NCBI GenBank assembly: GCA_002633025.1
Contig: NMRB01000074.1
Coordinates: 100,201-164,200 of the forward strand
Direction: 5' to 3'
Origin: Notospermus geniculatus
Lineage: Eukaryota > Nemertea > Pilidiophora > Heteronemertea > Lineidae
Length of the DNA stretch: 64,000 nucleotides
The position numbers and the translations under genes were made by a program. Below are positions 22,501 to 34,549 of the stretch, in pieces. The notes beneath the pieces are model-generated. The model was not told where the DNA came from and searched no databases. It worked only from the letters and a program-made list of their open reading frames with translations. The stretch's first letter is position 1; each line of letters begins with the position of its first letter.

Positions 22501-23917
22501 TCAGACGGCGTTGCTCTTGTTGAGTAGTCCAGCCCTAAAAAGATCCTCATCATCCACCTTGCATCAAGAATCATCATCATGGTATACAACAGACCTTGCC
22601 AGCACCAACTACAATATGCTCATTTCTCCTAGCCAGTCTGCATATCCCCTCCCTAACACAGCCGACACCAGAATGGAATCTGAAGTGTACTCCCTCCCTT
22701 CCACTACCCCAATCAGTATGGGAAGGATGACAACTCGGACGCCGAACAAACCATTATTACAACCGAGTGCGGTTGAACCAGGGTACTTCCCATCTTCTAT
22801 CATTCCCTCTGCATTGGTTTCGTCGTCTCTTCCGAGTGGCGCTGAATCTGGCCTCAACCCTACCGTCAGTGACAAACATGAAAAAGATGAAGGTAAGGTT
22901 ACTCTGAGGTTTCGAACTGGTAGAGGAGTTTAGTTCTACTTTTACTGCTTACAAGGTCAAACGCGAAGATTTTCCACTCACCAAGTCCCAGAACTTGAAG
23001 TGCCCCATAGAAACAGTCAGTCACTGCTGCAGTAGGCTAACTGTTGTTTGCTTTGGCAGGCGTAAGCTTCCCTCCGACAATGTGACCTGCTCAGTGTAGA
23101 AGACTAGGGCAGTTCTGATGGCTAACTTCACCCCTTTGTCAAGCTCAATCCTTTACCACCCGAAGTCCGATTCAGGTTTGTCGGGGAAGATTCAGACATT
23201 AGGGAGTTTTCGCAACGCCCCCGAAACGCAAACGCGAACGCCAAACCCATTGTTCGATGGCACGACGAGAGCACCGGAACAAAAGAATAGACGTTCGCGT
23301 TGGCGTTTCGGGGGCTTTGCGAAAACTTGATACTGTTTGAATCCCGTTGCTTGTTTTCAGGGAAGGATAAAGAAAACACCAAAGTGTTTCTCTACATTGC
23401 CGTCTGTCTCACGGTGCTGTTGCTCCTAACCATCTTAACGACATCTTGTGTCTTTTACAGGTTGGTACTCGTCATATGTCTTGTTCATTCGAAAAGATAG
23501 GTTCCTTATCAGTGGTCTGATTTTGAGCATCTTGTCACCAGGTCATTCATTGATGAAAAGGTTTCATTTTTCCTAATGTAGTCAACTAACCTTTCGGTGA
23601 ATGACCGCCCTCTTTTAAAGCAGGAAGTTACATGTACGAAGTCAAAATCAATAATGGCTGATACATGTACTGTATTCATAAAAGCTAGCAGATGCTTTTA
23701 CTTCAGGTCTTGTAGTACATTTACATTGGACCTCGCTGTGCAAATCTTAAGGAAAAGCATTTGCTAACCATTATGAATACCAGCCAATGTCATTTACGGC
23801 AATCGTCTTTTCAGGAGTTGGAAGGAGCTAAATGCAGAAAAGGACCGCATGTTGAGGGGCCAAATAAATAATCATCACAGAAGTACGACATTTGAGAACC
23901 CGACCTACAGAGCCTGA
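16566..23917 (+). CDS. CUB-sushi-mucin type I membrane receptor, copy A
   Basis: Exons 16566-16629 (ATG; signal peptide MASKTTLYFILCYFSVARVRS), 17824-18144 (CUB 1), 18931-19293 (CUB 2), 19661-19852, 20005-20181, 20353-20541, 20778-20954, 21132-21305 (sushi 1-5), 21570-22892 (sushi 6 plus Ser/Thr/Pro-rich stalk), 23361-23460 (TM helix), 23815-23917 (tail, stop TGA). The total of 3183 bp gives 1060 residues. Internal domain exons are phase 1-1. CUB 2 (CTGSYEKESGDVISPYYP) and the sushi repeats (C..P, W.G..P.C) are canonical. The tail is about 33 residues and ends FENPTYRA, with one NPxY-type PTB/endocytosis motif. Expected at the plasma membrane, perhaps in adhesion, scavenging or complement-like recognition; the ligand is unknown. 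The start is supported by the hydrophobic leader and by the paralogue. Confidence 0.92.
16832..17790 (-). mobile_element. Non-autonomous TIR element, copy 2 (intron 1 of gene 2)
   Basis: 959 bp with outer inverted ends GGCCCGTATTCTAGAAGC and an inner GCGTCCACTAG repeat. Flanked by AAA on both sides. Inverted relative to copy 1 at 6229-7098. Intron 1 of gene 3 (25375-25707) lacks it. Confidence 0.85.
18803..18910 (+). repeat. 54-bp tandem duplication
   Basis: Two adjacent copies of a unit starting CGATCTATTATAGCG, just upstream of the CUB 2 acceptor of gene 2. Gene 3 has no equivalent doubling. Confidence 0.9.
19661..21765 (+). other. Six sushi (CCP) domains of gene 2
   Basis: Five single-exon sushi domains (19661, 20005, 20353, 20778, 21132) plus a sixth at the start of exon 21570. 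Each has four Cys and a late Trp (e.g. CSEKGVWAG, CQEDGTWTG, CTATGEWSD). All internal joins are phase 1, the classic shuffling arrangement. Near-identical domains are at 27419-29510 in gene 3. Confidence 0.95.
21766..22892 (+). other. Ser/Thr/Pro-rich stalk of gene 2
   Basis: About 375 residues dominated by Thr, Ser and Pro (e.g. TPTTPGF, PTHTPVTTPT), expected to be heavily O-glycosylated. Unlike gene 3 it has no strong short tandem repeat. Confidence 0.85.
23205..23327. mobile_element. Small foldback element in gene 2 intron
   Basis: AGTTTTCGCAACGCCCCCG at the left matches CGGGGGCTTTGCGAAAACT inverted at the right. Lies in the intron before the TM exon. Confidence 0.8.
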
Positions 23918-24646
23918 TGAGAGAGGGTCGGTGATCGTGAATTAGTGCAGGAAGCTACATGTATTAATTTATTAAACAGCTGATTTTCTGCAACCTGGAT
24001 TTTGTGTCCTCCAGTCCATAGACTCGAATGTGCACATTCGAGCTGGGGTGCACATGGGATATTAGAGAGTTTTCCCCGATGCGAACGTCTAGCCTTTTGT
24101 TCTGTACTCTCTTCGTGGCATCGAACAATGGGATTGGCGTTCGCGTTGGCGTTTCGGGGGCTTTGCGAAAACTGTAATGTTAACGAGGATTGTCACACAA
24201 TCATGGTATGCGTATGAATTATCCAACATTTGTTTATACGGGGTGCTTTTAATTTCTTATCAAAATCTCCCTAAATTTCAAAGTAAAGAGTCAATCTCGG
24301 GCAACATGCTCATCACAAGACAATATAAACGTTGATACAGTCATGTATACGATCTTTTTTCATCTCGGCGTAGTGCCTGACCAGACGGTCCATTGTTGTA
24401 TTTTTTTATTTTTGTCCGTATAATTTGTACATTTTTGTATATTATTATATGACCTTAATTTTGTTCAAATTTTGTCTTCATCCAGGGTACCGATCGGAAC
24501 AAATGTTCATATTTTCATTTTCTCCACATTCAGTGTCTAGTCACGTCGCTGATGATGTTCTCGCATATTTTAGTAAATAATATCTAAAAAAAGGGAGTCG
24601 AGAGCAGATTTACTGCAAGTGCAATGTGTCGAACTCAAAAAATAAA
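23918..24646 (+). promoter_or_regulatory. Gene 2 3' UTR with poly(A) signal
   Basis: From the stop codon to AATAAA at 24641-24646. Contains the foldback element at 24068-24173. The part around 24290-24365 is alignable with sequence downstream of gene 3 (34485-34545: CAAAATGCTCATCACAA), so it is part of the duplicated unit. Confidence 0.55.
24068..24173. mobile_element. Second copy of the 23205 foldback family, inverted
   Basis: Shares CATCGAACAATGGG, TTGGCGTTCGCG and the CGGGGGCTTTGCGAAAACT end with the reverse complement of 23205-23327. Probably within the gene 2 3' UTR. Confidence 0.75.
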
Positions 24647-25166
24647 GTTGTAAGTGTAAGCGTGTCGTCATCTCTTCTCTTTTACCAAGACAATGGACTG
24701 CGTTGAATACAATTAATAGGGGACGCTGTACCTTTCAGTTCGAAAGGTTGCCGGTTATGATTGAGGCCAATATCTTTCATGAATTGCCCGGAACGACGGC
24801 TAACCTAGTGTCAAGTTCACTGGTACCCTCCCCTTGTTCTACTTTAATGTCTGTATCATACGCTACGTATTATATTGAGTTTGGCCAGCAAATTGAAATA
24901 CATAATATACCAATAATGAACCCTTTCTTTCCGAGGTTTACACCGGCATATTTCGTCGTACCTCGTAATCATTCGCCATCGATATGGCAACCGATACCCT
25001 TCCCGTGCTAATCATACCTAGGTCAAGTTGACACCAGTCTGTCGGAGAGGGTACATGTGTACCACTTCGGAAGACTCTACAAGTAGCTGGTATAGGTCTT
25101 ATCAGAACGATCAATTTGAGTGTCGTCACATTGATTCACATCAGAGGTTATCAATGACAAAGTGTT

Positions 25167-25174
25167 TATAAATA
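25167..25174 (+). promoter_or_regulatory. Candidate TATA box of gene 3
   Basis: TATAAATA, 153 bp before the ATG, in the same context as 15797-15804. Confidence 0.55.
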
Positions 25175-25319
25175 ACGATAATCATATCACTTATCATCGT
25201 TAGTAAAAGACAATAAGTCGTCAATTTTCGATTGCGATGATCTCATTTTTTTATTCATATCAGCGGAAGGAGGAAGTCATCGCCAGAGGCGTGAAAGTCT
25301 CACCGAAACGGCGTCAAAT

Positions 25320-28300
25320 ATGGCCGTTTATTATCTAATTTTTTGGTTTGTTATGGTGGCGAGAGCGCGAAGCAGTAAGTAAAAGTACAGTCTTCTATCA
25401 TGGGGTGTTGGGTTTAAAACAAAAGAAGTGGGAACGCACTGCAAACGAGCTTGTGAGAGTGAGAGTTTTCGCGTGCGAGTTGCTCTCTATGGGCAATTCC
25501 TTACGGCTTACGCTGAGATAGGTGAGAGACACAAACGACTGCCCATTGTTTTCTATGATTGAGTTGCCCATTGAGAACAAAAATCCCGCGAGTAAACTCT
25601 CACGTGGAGCAACGCCCTGAGGGCCATGTCAAGAAGAGGATGTGAATACGACGTGATGGGTTTAGTTGCATTTTGAGGAACGACATTGAAAGCGTCTTTA
25701 ACTTCAGGTGGAGACACGGTAGTGAAGTCCCCCGGATTCCCGGGTAGATACACGACTGACAACAATGGCTGGTATCAGAGGATAGGCGTGCCAAGCAACC
25801 AGAGGGTAAAACTTGTCGTCAACACGATGGATCTAAATCCAGATGATAAACTTTACGTATACAACGGCCACTATTGTGGTAGTATCCTCGCTGGCAGTTA
25901 TTTATTAAAAACGTATCAAGGGAGGGTGGCTAATCTTCCGGACATCGTGTTTGCGGATACTGATGAGGCTTGTGTTGAGCTAGAGGCAAATGAAGGCGGA
26001 GGGAAAGGATTTTCACTGACTGTCATAGGTGAGTCGGCAGTTTTCGTGAAAAATAAGTAGGCCTAAAGTCCTGTTTCCACTTCAGCAGTTTCCGCGTTTT
26101 GCAAAGAGCGGTGCGGTTTTCAGACCGCAAATCGCGGCAGAAAATGCTGTTAGTAGTGGAACAGGGCTAGGAGAATTCGACGTACAGAAATGAAGAAGTT
26201 TTGAGGCACAGATGATTTGGAGGTGCAGACGAGACGAGAGTCAGCCAATGACGTGATTGCGGATTGCCATGCTTTTAAAAATGAGGTCACAAGTGAGAGT
26301 TCTCGATCCACTTGACCACGATCCACCTCCCAACGTACCGGTATCTCCTCCTCAGATGTTATAGACGACAAATGACAACCGTAATGACCCATAAATAGAG
26401 TGATTATTGACACATTTTCTAATTAGATATTTGTCCTGCAATAAGATCATGACAATTTACGTATTCACAAAACTTCTGTTTTTGATTATCAGATTACAGA
26501 GCACTTGCCGACGCACACGGTGGCCCGTAAAAGGTCACACGACCTGTCTCTTTACTGTGGACGTGACTGAAAAGATCTCACAGACGATTCTATGCATTAG
26601 ACGAAATAGTCAGACTGTGTACGCGAAAAAGTCCGGACAATTTGCGTAAAATATAATTTTTAAATTTACACTCATGGCAACCATCTTGAATATATTACAG
26701 GTATCCCAGCATGCACCGGCTCCTACGAAAAAGAGTCAGGTGACGTCATCAGCCCGTATTATCCATCCGAGTATAAATACTCCACCAATTGCAGATGGCA
26801 TATTACAGTCCCGCAAGGTCAGCGTATTGAATACAAGGTCAGAGACTTCGACCTTGAGGTCAGCAGAGGCTGCACTGAGAATTACATGATTCTGACAGAC
26901 ACCGAGGGATTCCAACCTCAACAAAAACTATGCCAGCCTGGGCTGAAGGGACAAACCACATACTCAAAGTCACGTGAGAGTGAGGTTGTCTTCTCGTCTG
27001 AGTATAGGTTTTTGGGTTCCTTAAAGGATTCCGGTCACAAGGGATTCTGGGTCAGATATCGAGGTACAGTTTACAAAACGTTGATAAAATTGTAACATCT
27101 TCACCATAAAGCAGCTTTCCGCTTTTGCCGTGCGGTTTCCGTATAGGCACCTCGTTAATCCATGCTTACAGTAGGCCGACCACAAATCAAAAACTAACAG
27201 ACATGTGGAAACTGGCAAGAGCCGCTCTTGCCAGTTTCCACATGTCTGTTAGTTTAGTTGCCGGCGGCAACCGAATGGAAACGGACCTTAAGTGCGGTCC
27301 GTCTGAGTGTGCTCTCATTTGGGATAATAAATACGGCGACATCAGCTGTTCTTTCGAAAATCGGCAATGATTCTTTGGTATTGGCGTAGGTCTACTTCGA
27401 AGTTCTTTTTCATTTCAGCTGTTGGATGTAAAGCAGCGGAGATGTACACGGGCGTTGGCAAGCTGACGAATCCGTCTGACGTCTACAATTATGGTTACAT
27501 AGCCTCTTACCAATGTGACAAGGGTGAACGATACCGGAATGGGGACTATGTGCTCCAGGTTACGTGCAGTGAGAAAGGAGCATGGACAGGACACAAGCAG
27601 CCGTGTGTAGGTACGGAAGTAGGGCCTACTAGTAAAACAAAACATTCCAGACTAGAATCTTATTACGGTAACACTCTGTCTGGCTTGGAAACGTTCTAGT
27701 ATTTTGCCGAGACGAACAGATAGTTAGCTGGGAATCCTAGACGTCATCTGTCTTTCCGACTTTCAGAAATCACATGCGGCATCCCCGATACTCCACAGGA
27801 TGGTACAATCAACTTCTCCAACAAAGACAAAATCGGCAGTCGTGCCAACTACGCGTGTAATACTGACTTCAGGCTGGTTGGACCCGCGGTAAGGATTTGC
27901 CAGGAGGATGGGACATGGACTGGGAAGGTGCCCATATGTAGAGGTAGGTGGGACATTACACAACGACTTGTCCGATTCGGTAGTTTAAACCAGGAGGGCC
28001 TGAAACTCTGCCCCATGTTCACAACACCGTTTTCAACTCATGATTTTGTTCTTTTGCACAATTCCTTAAAAGGACTGTATGTTGCTCTTTCAGCGCTGAA
28101 CGCGACAGGATGTGAATTGCCAGGTGACCCCTTGCACGGCCGCCAAATCGTCACTGGCCGCTTTGACGATATTGGCGATAAAGTGAAGTTTGAATGTAAC
28201 CCCGGATATGACCTGATTGGGTCGTCGATCATAACCTGTGTGGAGGGATGGGTTTGGGATCGTGCACCCCCGACATGTCAAGGTATGTGGGCAGAGATTC

Positions 28301-31300
28301 AAACGTTTAGGGTGTAACCTCCCTGCCCAATCGGATGGTGAACACCGTTGGCTGTCTCAAATCGTAAGAGATGAAAGGAGTTACATGGAAGACCACAGAA
28401 GAATCCCCCACTTTTATCAAAAAGGTTTCGATTTGTGGTCTCCTCAGAGCTCATCACGAACTGCCTTGTCGGCGGAAAGGGATCGCGAACACAGACATTT
28501 GTGCTCAAGAAAGTTCACTTCCTTTCAGCGAAAACCTGCAAACTAGGACTCAAAGCGCCACCTAATGGCAGGATCGAAATTACAAGTAATACATATGGTT
28601 CGGTCGTGACGTACACCTGTAACAGTGGCTACTATTTGGATGGGGCGAGCAAACGGCAGTGCACTGCCACTGGTGAATGGAGCGATGAGACCCCCGTCTG
28701 CAAAGGTAGGTAAACATCCTCTCCAAGCATCCTCTCCAAGGTCAACTTGAAGGTCATTTGGGCCACTGCCCAGTTGTCGAGACGACGGGACGACACAACC
28801 CCCGTCTTGCTGAAGAGGTCGCCTACTTATCACCCACATATGTTGCATGTTTCAGTTGTACGATGCAAGAAACCACGTGCACCAGTTTCCGGAAGTGTCA
28901 CCGTTGGTGCTTTGGACTATGGCTCTACGGCCACATTCCACTGCGACCGTGGATTGGTGCTGAACGGTCCGAAAACCATCACATGCCTGACGACGGGGGA
29001 GTGGTCGGATGATCCACCAATCTGCTCAGGTAAGGGCGGCTGTACCGAGACCTTCAAATGGTGCAACGTAACTTCGTCTAGGATCTGTCACTCTCGACGA
29101 AATAACCTTTAAATGTTTGGTCGTTCACGACAGTCTCCTTGTTAAGCAGGTCGACTTAACCAAACGTGTACTTTGCTCAGCAAGTTGACTCAAAAGTCTG
29201 ATTTCTGATCGAATACATTGCCAAGACAGTCCGTCGTATACCTACACACCGACGAATTCTTTACTATCACTTAATAACTGGAGTTATGCATCCATTTCTT
29301 TCTTTCAACACAGCGGCCACATGTCCTGAACTGAGGCCCATCATGAACGGTCAACTGATGACATCGAGGAGAACCGTGGGAAGTGAAGCCATCTTCATCT
29401 GCAACCCAGGGTTCTTCTTCGACAAGGCGCATACTCTCAACAATCTTAAATTAGTTTGTCTAGAGGATGCAACTTGGAGTGGAAAAGTACGAGATTGTCT
29501 TTATGGAAGTGATGATGGAACATCGGGGTCCACGGAGAAACAGAATGGAGAATCTATTCCCGTACTCCCACCATCTTCTGTCCCAGTCTTTTTGACGTCT
29601 GCATATCCTGCACCACCTCAAACGACCCCAGGCTTTGTTGGTCCGACTCATTCAGTACAAACTGCGGCCACACAAGTCACAGTCGCACCATCAACACTGC
29701 CAGTCACCAAACCAACTATCTCTGGCCCTATGGGGCCAACCTATTCCGGCCTAGTTGGGCAAACCTCGTCGGGTCGGACTTCATCCTGGCCAACACGAGT
29801 CGCATCAACGTTACCACAATCAACCCATTCCACACCAGCTTTGCCTACCACCCCTCCATGGACAGAGGCAGTCAAATCAACGTATACTGTCCAGGTTGAG
29901 CCTTCTGTACAGGTACCGGCACATTCAGCAACGCATGCTACTCCAACAACCACCTCAACCATAAGTGAGCAGACACATTCTTCGCCGGCAAATCCAACAA
30001 CACAACTCACCACAACAACCATTTCCATCCTTACACCAACCACACATCCCGCCACGGTCCTGTTTACATCTACACCTTTTGCAACTCTACCATTTTCAAC
30101 ACTTGCGCCGATTGGGACTGTTACCGGATTGCCTGATTCTTCCTCAGAACCTTCTATTCGAAGTTCAATGGAATCCCATCCCCCATTACCAGCAAGCATT
30201 CTGCCATCAATAACAGTCATCGTGTCAACAGACAGGCAAGATCTGACACAATCATCGTTCACACTGACTAGCTCAGCCCATACAAGAACTTCATCATCAT
30301 TCACACTTAGTAGCCCAGCCAATACAAAAACTTCATCATCGTTCACACTGAGTAGCTCAGCCCATACAAGAACTTCATCATCGTCCACACTGACCAGCCC
30401 AACCCATACAAGAACACCATCATCGAGTAGCCCAGCCCTTACAAGAACTTCATCACCGTCCACACTGAGCAGACCAACCCATACAAGAACGTCATCATCG
30501 TTCACACTGAACAGCCCAGCCCATACAAGAACTTCATCACCGTTCACACTGAGTAGCCCATTCCTTACAAGTACCACGTCATCGCCCCTCACACTGAGTA
30601 GCCCAATCTATACAAGAACTTCTTCATCATTCACGCTGAGTAGCCCAGCCCATACAAGTACTTCATCATCGTTCAGACTGAGTAGCCCAACCCACACAAC
30701 ATCTTCGTCGCCGTTCACACTGAATAGCCCAGCCTTTACAAGCACCTCGTCATTGTTCACACTGAGTAGCCCAGCCCAGACAAGCACCTCATCGTCCACG
30801 ATGAATAGCCCACCATACACAAGCACCTTATCATCGTTCACACCGAATAGTTCAACCCATACAAGAACTTCATCATCATTCACACTGAGTACAAGAACTA
30901 CATCATCGTTCACACTGAGAAGCTCAGCCCATACAAGAACCTCATCATCCACCATGCATCTACAATCATCATCCTCGTTTACAACAGATCTGTCTTCCTT
31001 GATATCCAACCTACCCACCACATCAGTGACTTACAAAAAGTCGGTATCCAAGTCTGAACAACCCAGTACAACAACCGCTCGAGAACAATTCCAGTCAACC
31101 GTTCAGTCAGCCCCGTCTACAATACCTCTAGCCCAGTCCACAATACAGCTATCCCAGCCTACTACACAACTTGATACAATACGACTACTTCAAAGTTCTG
31201 TGATATCGTCGCCTGATTACCTCCCTGTCGCTCCATCGAGTTCCCCTCTCAAGACCAAACCAACACAGATAACCTCAACGCTACTTGCAATATCCACCAC

Positions 31301-33965
31301 TTCATCGTTCGTTTTGAAGTCGAGCAACGGACGAGGACACCCCAAAACATCATCTTTCGTCCTTCACCACTCTTTACCTTCTGAAACATCCAGTCCATCT
31401 CAAGTTGTATCAGAGATGGCGTTACCAATGTCGACGAGTCTGAGCAAATCAAAGAATCAAAGAACGACCGGAATCACAAGCGAAAGCTCGTCCACAATGT
31501 CTGTACTGGGGACGACAACCTGGACATTGCCGAAGAGTTCGGCGCTTCAGTATCAGACAACACCCCTGGCCAGTTTCCCAAAGTCACAAGACGTAACAGG
31601 CACCCACAGCAGCAGCAGCAGCAGAAGTTTTCAGACCACGCCTCAAATGAGTGGAATCGGAAGCTCATATTCAGAGACGATTTTGATGACAACTTCTCTT
31701 GATGCCGATAAGAAGATTGACGCCACTTCAGCTGCTGACTTGGAAAGCTCATCACCGATGATGCTCACCAGCAGCACAAACTACGACGGGCTCATCTCTC
31801 CCAGCAAGCCCTATCCCGGGCCCACTAGAGGCGAAAGTAGAAGAGCATCTGAAGCATACCCACTCTCTCCTGCTGCCCCAATTAGCACGGGGAGCATAAC
31901 AGCATGGACACCGAATGGACCATTACAATCAAGTGCGGTAGAACCTGGGTACTTCTCATCTATCGCCCCCTCCCCGATGCTTTCGTCGTCTCTTCCGAGA
32001 AGCATAGACTCTGGCCTCAATTCTACAGTCAGTGACCAACATGGAAAAGCTAAAAGTAAGTTGATTCTGAGGGATCGTATAGTCGTCGAGCTCAGACGCA
32101 AGACGCGAAAACCTCCCACCCACTCACCTGTTTGCAGAATGGTAGTACTTCGTTGCTCTCCAAAGCAAATGTTCGGTCTTTGCAGTTACTGCCGGCGTAA
32201 GCTTCCCTCCACCAAATGTGACCTATGACCCAAGTAGGAATACAGCATATTCCAGTGTACAGTTTGGGTTACAAGGGCGTTTACGATCAGATTGCAAACT
32301 TCATCCCAGTTTCCAACTCTACCCAACCCCACAGTATTCATGCAAAGCCTCTTACCAATATAAATCATGTAAGTGGAAGATTCAAACGGTATCCAATTGT
32401 TGTTTGATTTCAGAGAGGGAAGAGGACTTCACCAAGTATACGTTTGTCTTCATTGCCATCTGTCTCGTGTTGCTGTTGCTCCTCAGCATCCCAACGGCAG
32501 CTTGTATCCTTAACAGGTTGGTACTTGTTCTTTCTTTGAGGTAAAGCTTTCTTGTCAATGGTCAGGTGTTGAGTATCATTGTCAGAAATCATACTGCCTC
32601 GTACTAGGTTGATACTAGATGACCATGCATTCATATAGCAAAATGTACGACAACACTCCATGAACTTAGCATGACTGGATACGGTTTCTCGTGTCTTCTC
32701 ATGACACAATCCTCCCTTTTGGGAATTAGCGCCCTCTTTCAAACGACATTCACACCTACCTTCTTTTCAGGAGGCGGAGGAAGCTACGTGCCGACGATGT
32801 GGTGTTGATGGGCCACAATGATTACCGGAACAGCGATCCTGCTGGAGAATTTCGGTGGACCAAACTGGAGAGTGCCAAGAGCAGACAAAGTAGCCTTCAA
32901 GGTGGAGGTCAAATACAGTTTGGTGACTTTCACAGTCAAGGTCAAGTAGGTCACGCAAAACCTTACCTCTTTTACGGCTCGCCTACCCCGTCAGGAAGCG
33001 TCCTTACTGTCGGAAGTGGCCCCCTAAGAAGTATATCACAGGATGGGGATTTAGCTTCGCCGGGTCCCCTCCTCAACCGTTGTCGGAGTGGTACAGTCAG
33101 CGACTCTGGGGTCGAAATACAAACAATGGGCGACGTGAAGTACTTAGACATGGCCGACGGCGGACACTCGACCGCAAATGGCGGACCTGCAGGAAGTGGT
33201 CGGGTTGAAGATGGTAAAACTTTCGACAGCTCGCTTTACAGTGCTTCCTCTCGGACAACTGTTGACCGGGTGCCGCCGGGGAGAAGTGTTGTGTTGACCG
33301 AGAGCTCTCAAGGTCGAGGTGGAAATAATGCCCGTTACAGTGGACTCGTCAGTAATGGTCAAACTGTTCGAGGAAGTACGACATTCGATAATCCGCTCTA
33401 CACAGCGTCTTTGACCTCTGGTGAACCAGGGCTGGACGAGAGGTTTAGCGATCACGGCCACTTGATCAAGAGCGATATTTCAGGTGCTGGAGGTAGCAGG
33501 ATTGCCACGAGGAGTGGTCATACTGGCGAAGGAAACAAGGCATTTGACAACCCGCTCTATTCAGCCACGGGAGCACCCGAGCAAAGTTTGAAAACACTTC
33601 ATGGACTTGATAATATAACGACAGACGATAGACCCCAAAGCAGTAATGTGAAAAGTAGACTTGGGACAGCTCTCCCTAAAAGAGGCAACAAGACTTTTGA
33701 TAACCCCCTCTACAGAGCTTCGTGGGCATCTATTGCGTTGAGTGACGGGAGTTCAAGTGGACCAGCGTCTCTCATTAGAAGTAGAAGGTTTCTAGATCAA
33801 GAAGGGAGAACATCGAACATTGGAACTGCCGATACGGGTTACACCATTGGGGAAAGTAGGGCGTTCGAAAATCCACTCTCCGCGGCGTCACTGTCGTCTG
33901 TTGAGATTACAAGCGAGGAGACATCAAGTGGGCTGAGTGATCACCTAATCCTGGCTCTAGTGTAG
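25320..33965 (+). CDS. CUB-sushi-mucin type I membrane receptor, copy B (long stalk and long tail)
   Basis: Exons 25320-25374 (ATG; signal peptide MAVYYLIFWFVMVARARS), 25708-26028 (CUB 1), 26701-27063 (CUB 2), 27419-27610, 27767-27943, 28094-28282, 28529-28705, 28856-29029 (sushi 1-5), 29314-32055 (sushi 6 plus long stalk), 32414-32516 (TM), 32771-33965 (tail, stop TAG). The total of 5688 bp gives 1895 residues. The ectodomain is nearly the same as gene 2, indicating recent duplication. The ATG used by gene 2 is ACG here, and the next in-frame ATG four codons on still leaves a hydrophobic leader. The stalk of about 850 residues includes a 14-residue repeat array. The roughly 397-residue tail has repeated FDNPLY motifs. 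Likely a surface receptor with a signalling or endocytic tail. Confidence 0.92.
27191..27255. repeat. Perfect 65-bp palindrome in gene 3 intron
   Basis: Two 32-nt arms with a single-base centre at 27223. The left arm starts AAACTAACAGACATGTGG. Located between CUB 2 and sushi 1. I found no counterpart in gene 2. Confidence 0.95.
27419..29510 (+). other. Six sushi (CCP) domains of gene 3
   Basis: Exon-by-exon counterpart of the gene 2 block, with identical exon lengths (192, 177, 189, 177, 174 bp) and phases. The sixth domain opens exon 29314. Confidence 0.95.
30245..30960 (+). repeat. Coding 42-bp (14-residue) tandem repeat in the gene 3 stalk
   Basis: About 17 imperfect units of the form SSPAHTRTSSSFTL in frame, with whole-codon indels. 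Followed by other Ser/Thr-rich sequence and a CAG/AGC run encoding SSSSS near 31613. Absent from gene 2. A Ser/Thr-dense O-glycan stalk. Confidence 0.92.
32771..33965 (+). other. Cytoplasmic tail of gene 3 with repeated FDNPLY motifs
   Basis: Basic juxtamembrane start (RRRRKLR), then repeats spaced about 53 residues apart at 33221 (FDSSLY), 33382 (FDNPLY), 33542 (FDNPLY), 33696 (FDNPLY) and 33862 (FENPLS). Three are intact NPxY-type sites and two are decayed. In known receptors NPxY motifs bind PTB-domain adaptors and clathrin adaptors. The rest is Gly/Ser-rich, probably disordered. Confidence 0.85.
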
Positions 33966-34082
33966 CATACTCCTTCACGTTGGCCACAAAGTGGTCAGTT
34001 TTTCTAGTCAGGTGTTGTGTTAACAGGTCAAGAAATTGTAGCAATTTCTCCCCTCCAATTCAGCAGGAGCACAGTAGTCTAG

Positions 34083-34310
34083 GATACTGCCTTCAGCGAG
34101 GTCAGAATTGTTGGTAACATTTGGCAACCCATGTTCTTGTTGTCTATTGTAGAGCCTGCCAGGTGTGGCTGGGTTTGCGCAGGAAACTCTGCAATCGACT
34201 GCCTTCATGGAGGTCAGAAGATTTGGTAACAAGGGTTGGCAGCCTTTGTTTCTATGTCTATTCAAGAGCGGCCAGCGATGCGTGGTAGGACATGTAGCAA
34301 AGGGAAACCG
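34083..34310 (+). repeat. Two imperfect ~115-bp tandem copies downstream of gene 3
   Basis: Both begin ACTGCCTTCA.NGAGGTCAGA, pass through TTGGTAACA and TGTCTATT.AGAG, and end near AATCGACTG. Probably 3' UTR or flank. Confidence 0.7.
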
Positions 34311-34549
34311 TCTAGAATCGACTGTACGTGTACGCCTTTAACCCTTAGCGTGTCAAGTGTCTATCGTGTCCTCTACGTTGGCTGTACACTGGGTGTATAT
34401 AGAATAATGGTACAGGGAGTGTTCATCGTTACACGCATTATCAATGTGTTATCCAATATTGTTTAAACATAACGAGCCAAACTCAGGCAAAATGCTCATC
34501 ACAACACAATTAACGCTAATATAATACCGATACCATCTTTTTCATAACG

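Larger units (their letters stand above)
14541..24640 (+). repeat. Tandem duplication unit A (contains gene 2)
   Basis: Starts with AATAAAGTT and a TCTCTTC...GACTGNGTTGAATAC stretch that recurs at 24641. Promoter, exons, many intron parts and the 3' UTR all have counterparts in unit B. Period about 10.1 kb. Confidence 0.8.

Noticed and set aside
29741-31021. 283- and 137-residue minus-strand frames rich in VLVWAGLLSVN
   Set aside because: Antisense of the Ser/Thr-rich stalk repeat of gene 3, whose + strand frame joins proper domains and splice sites.
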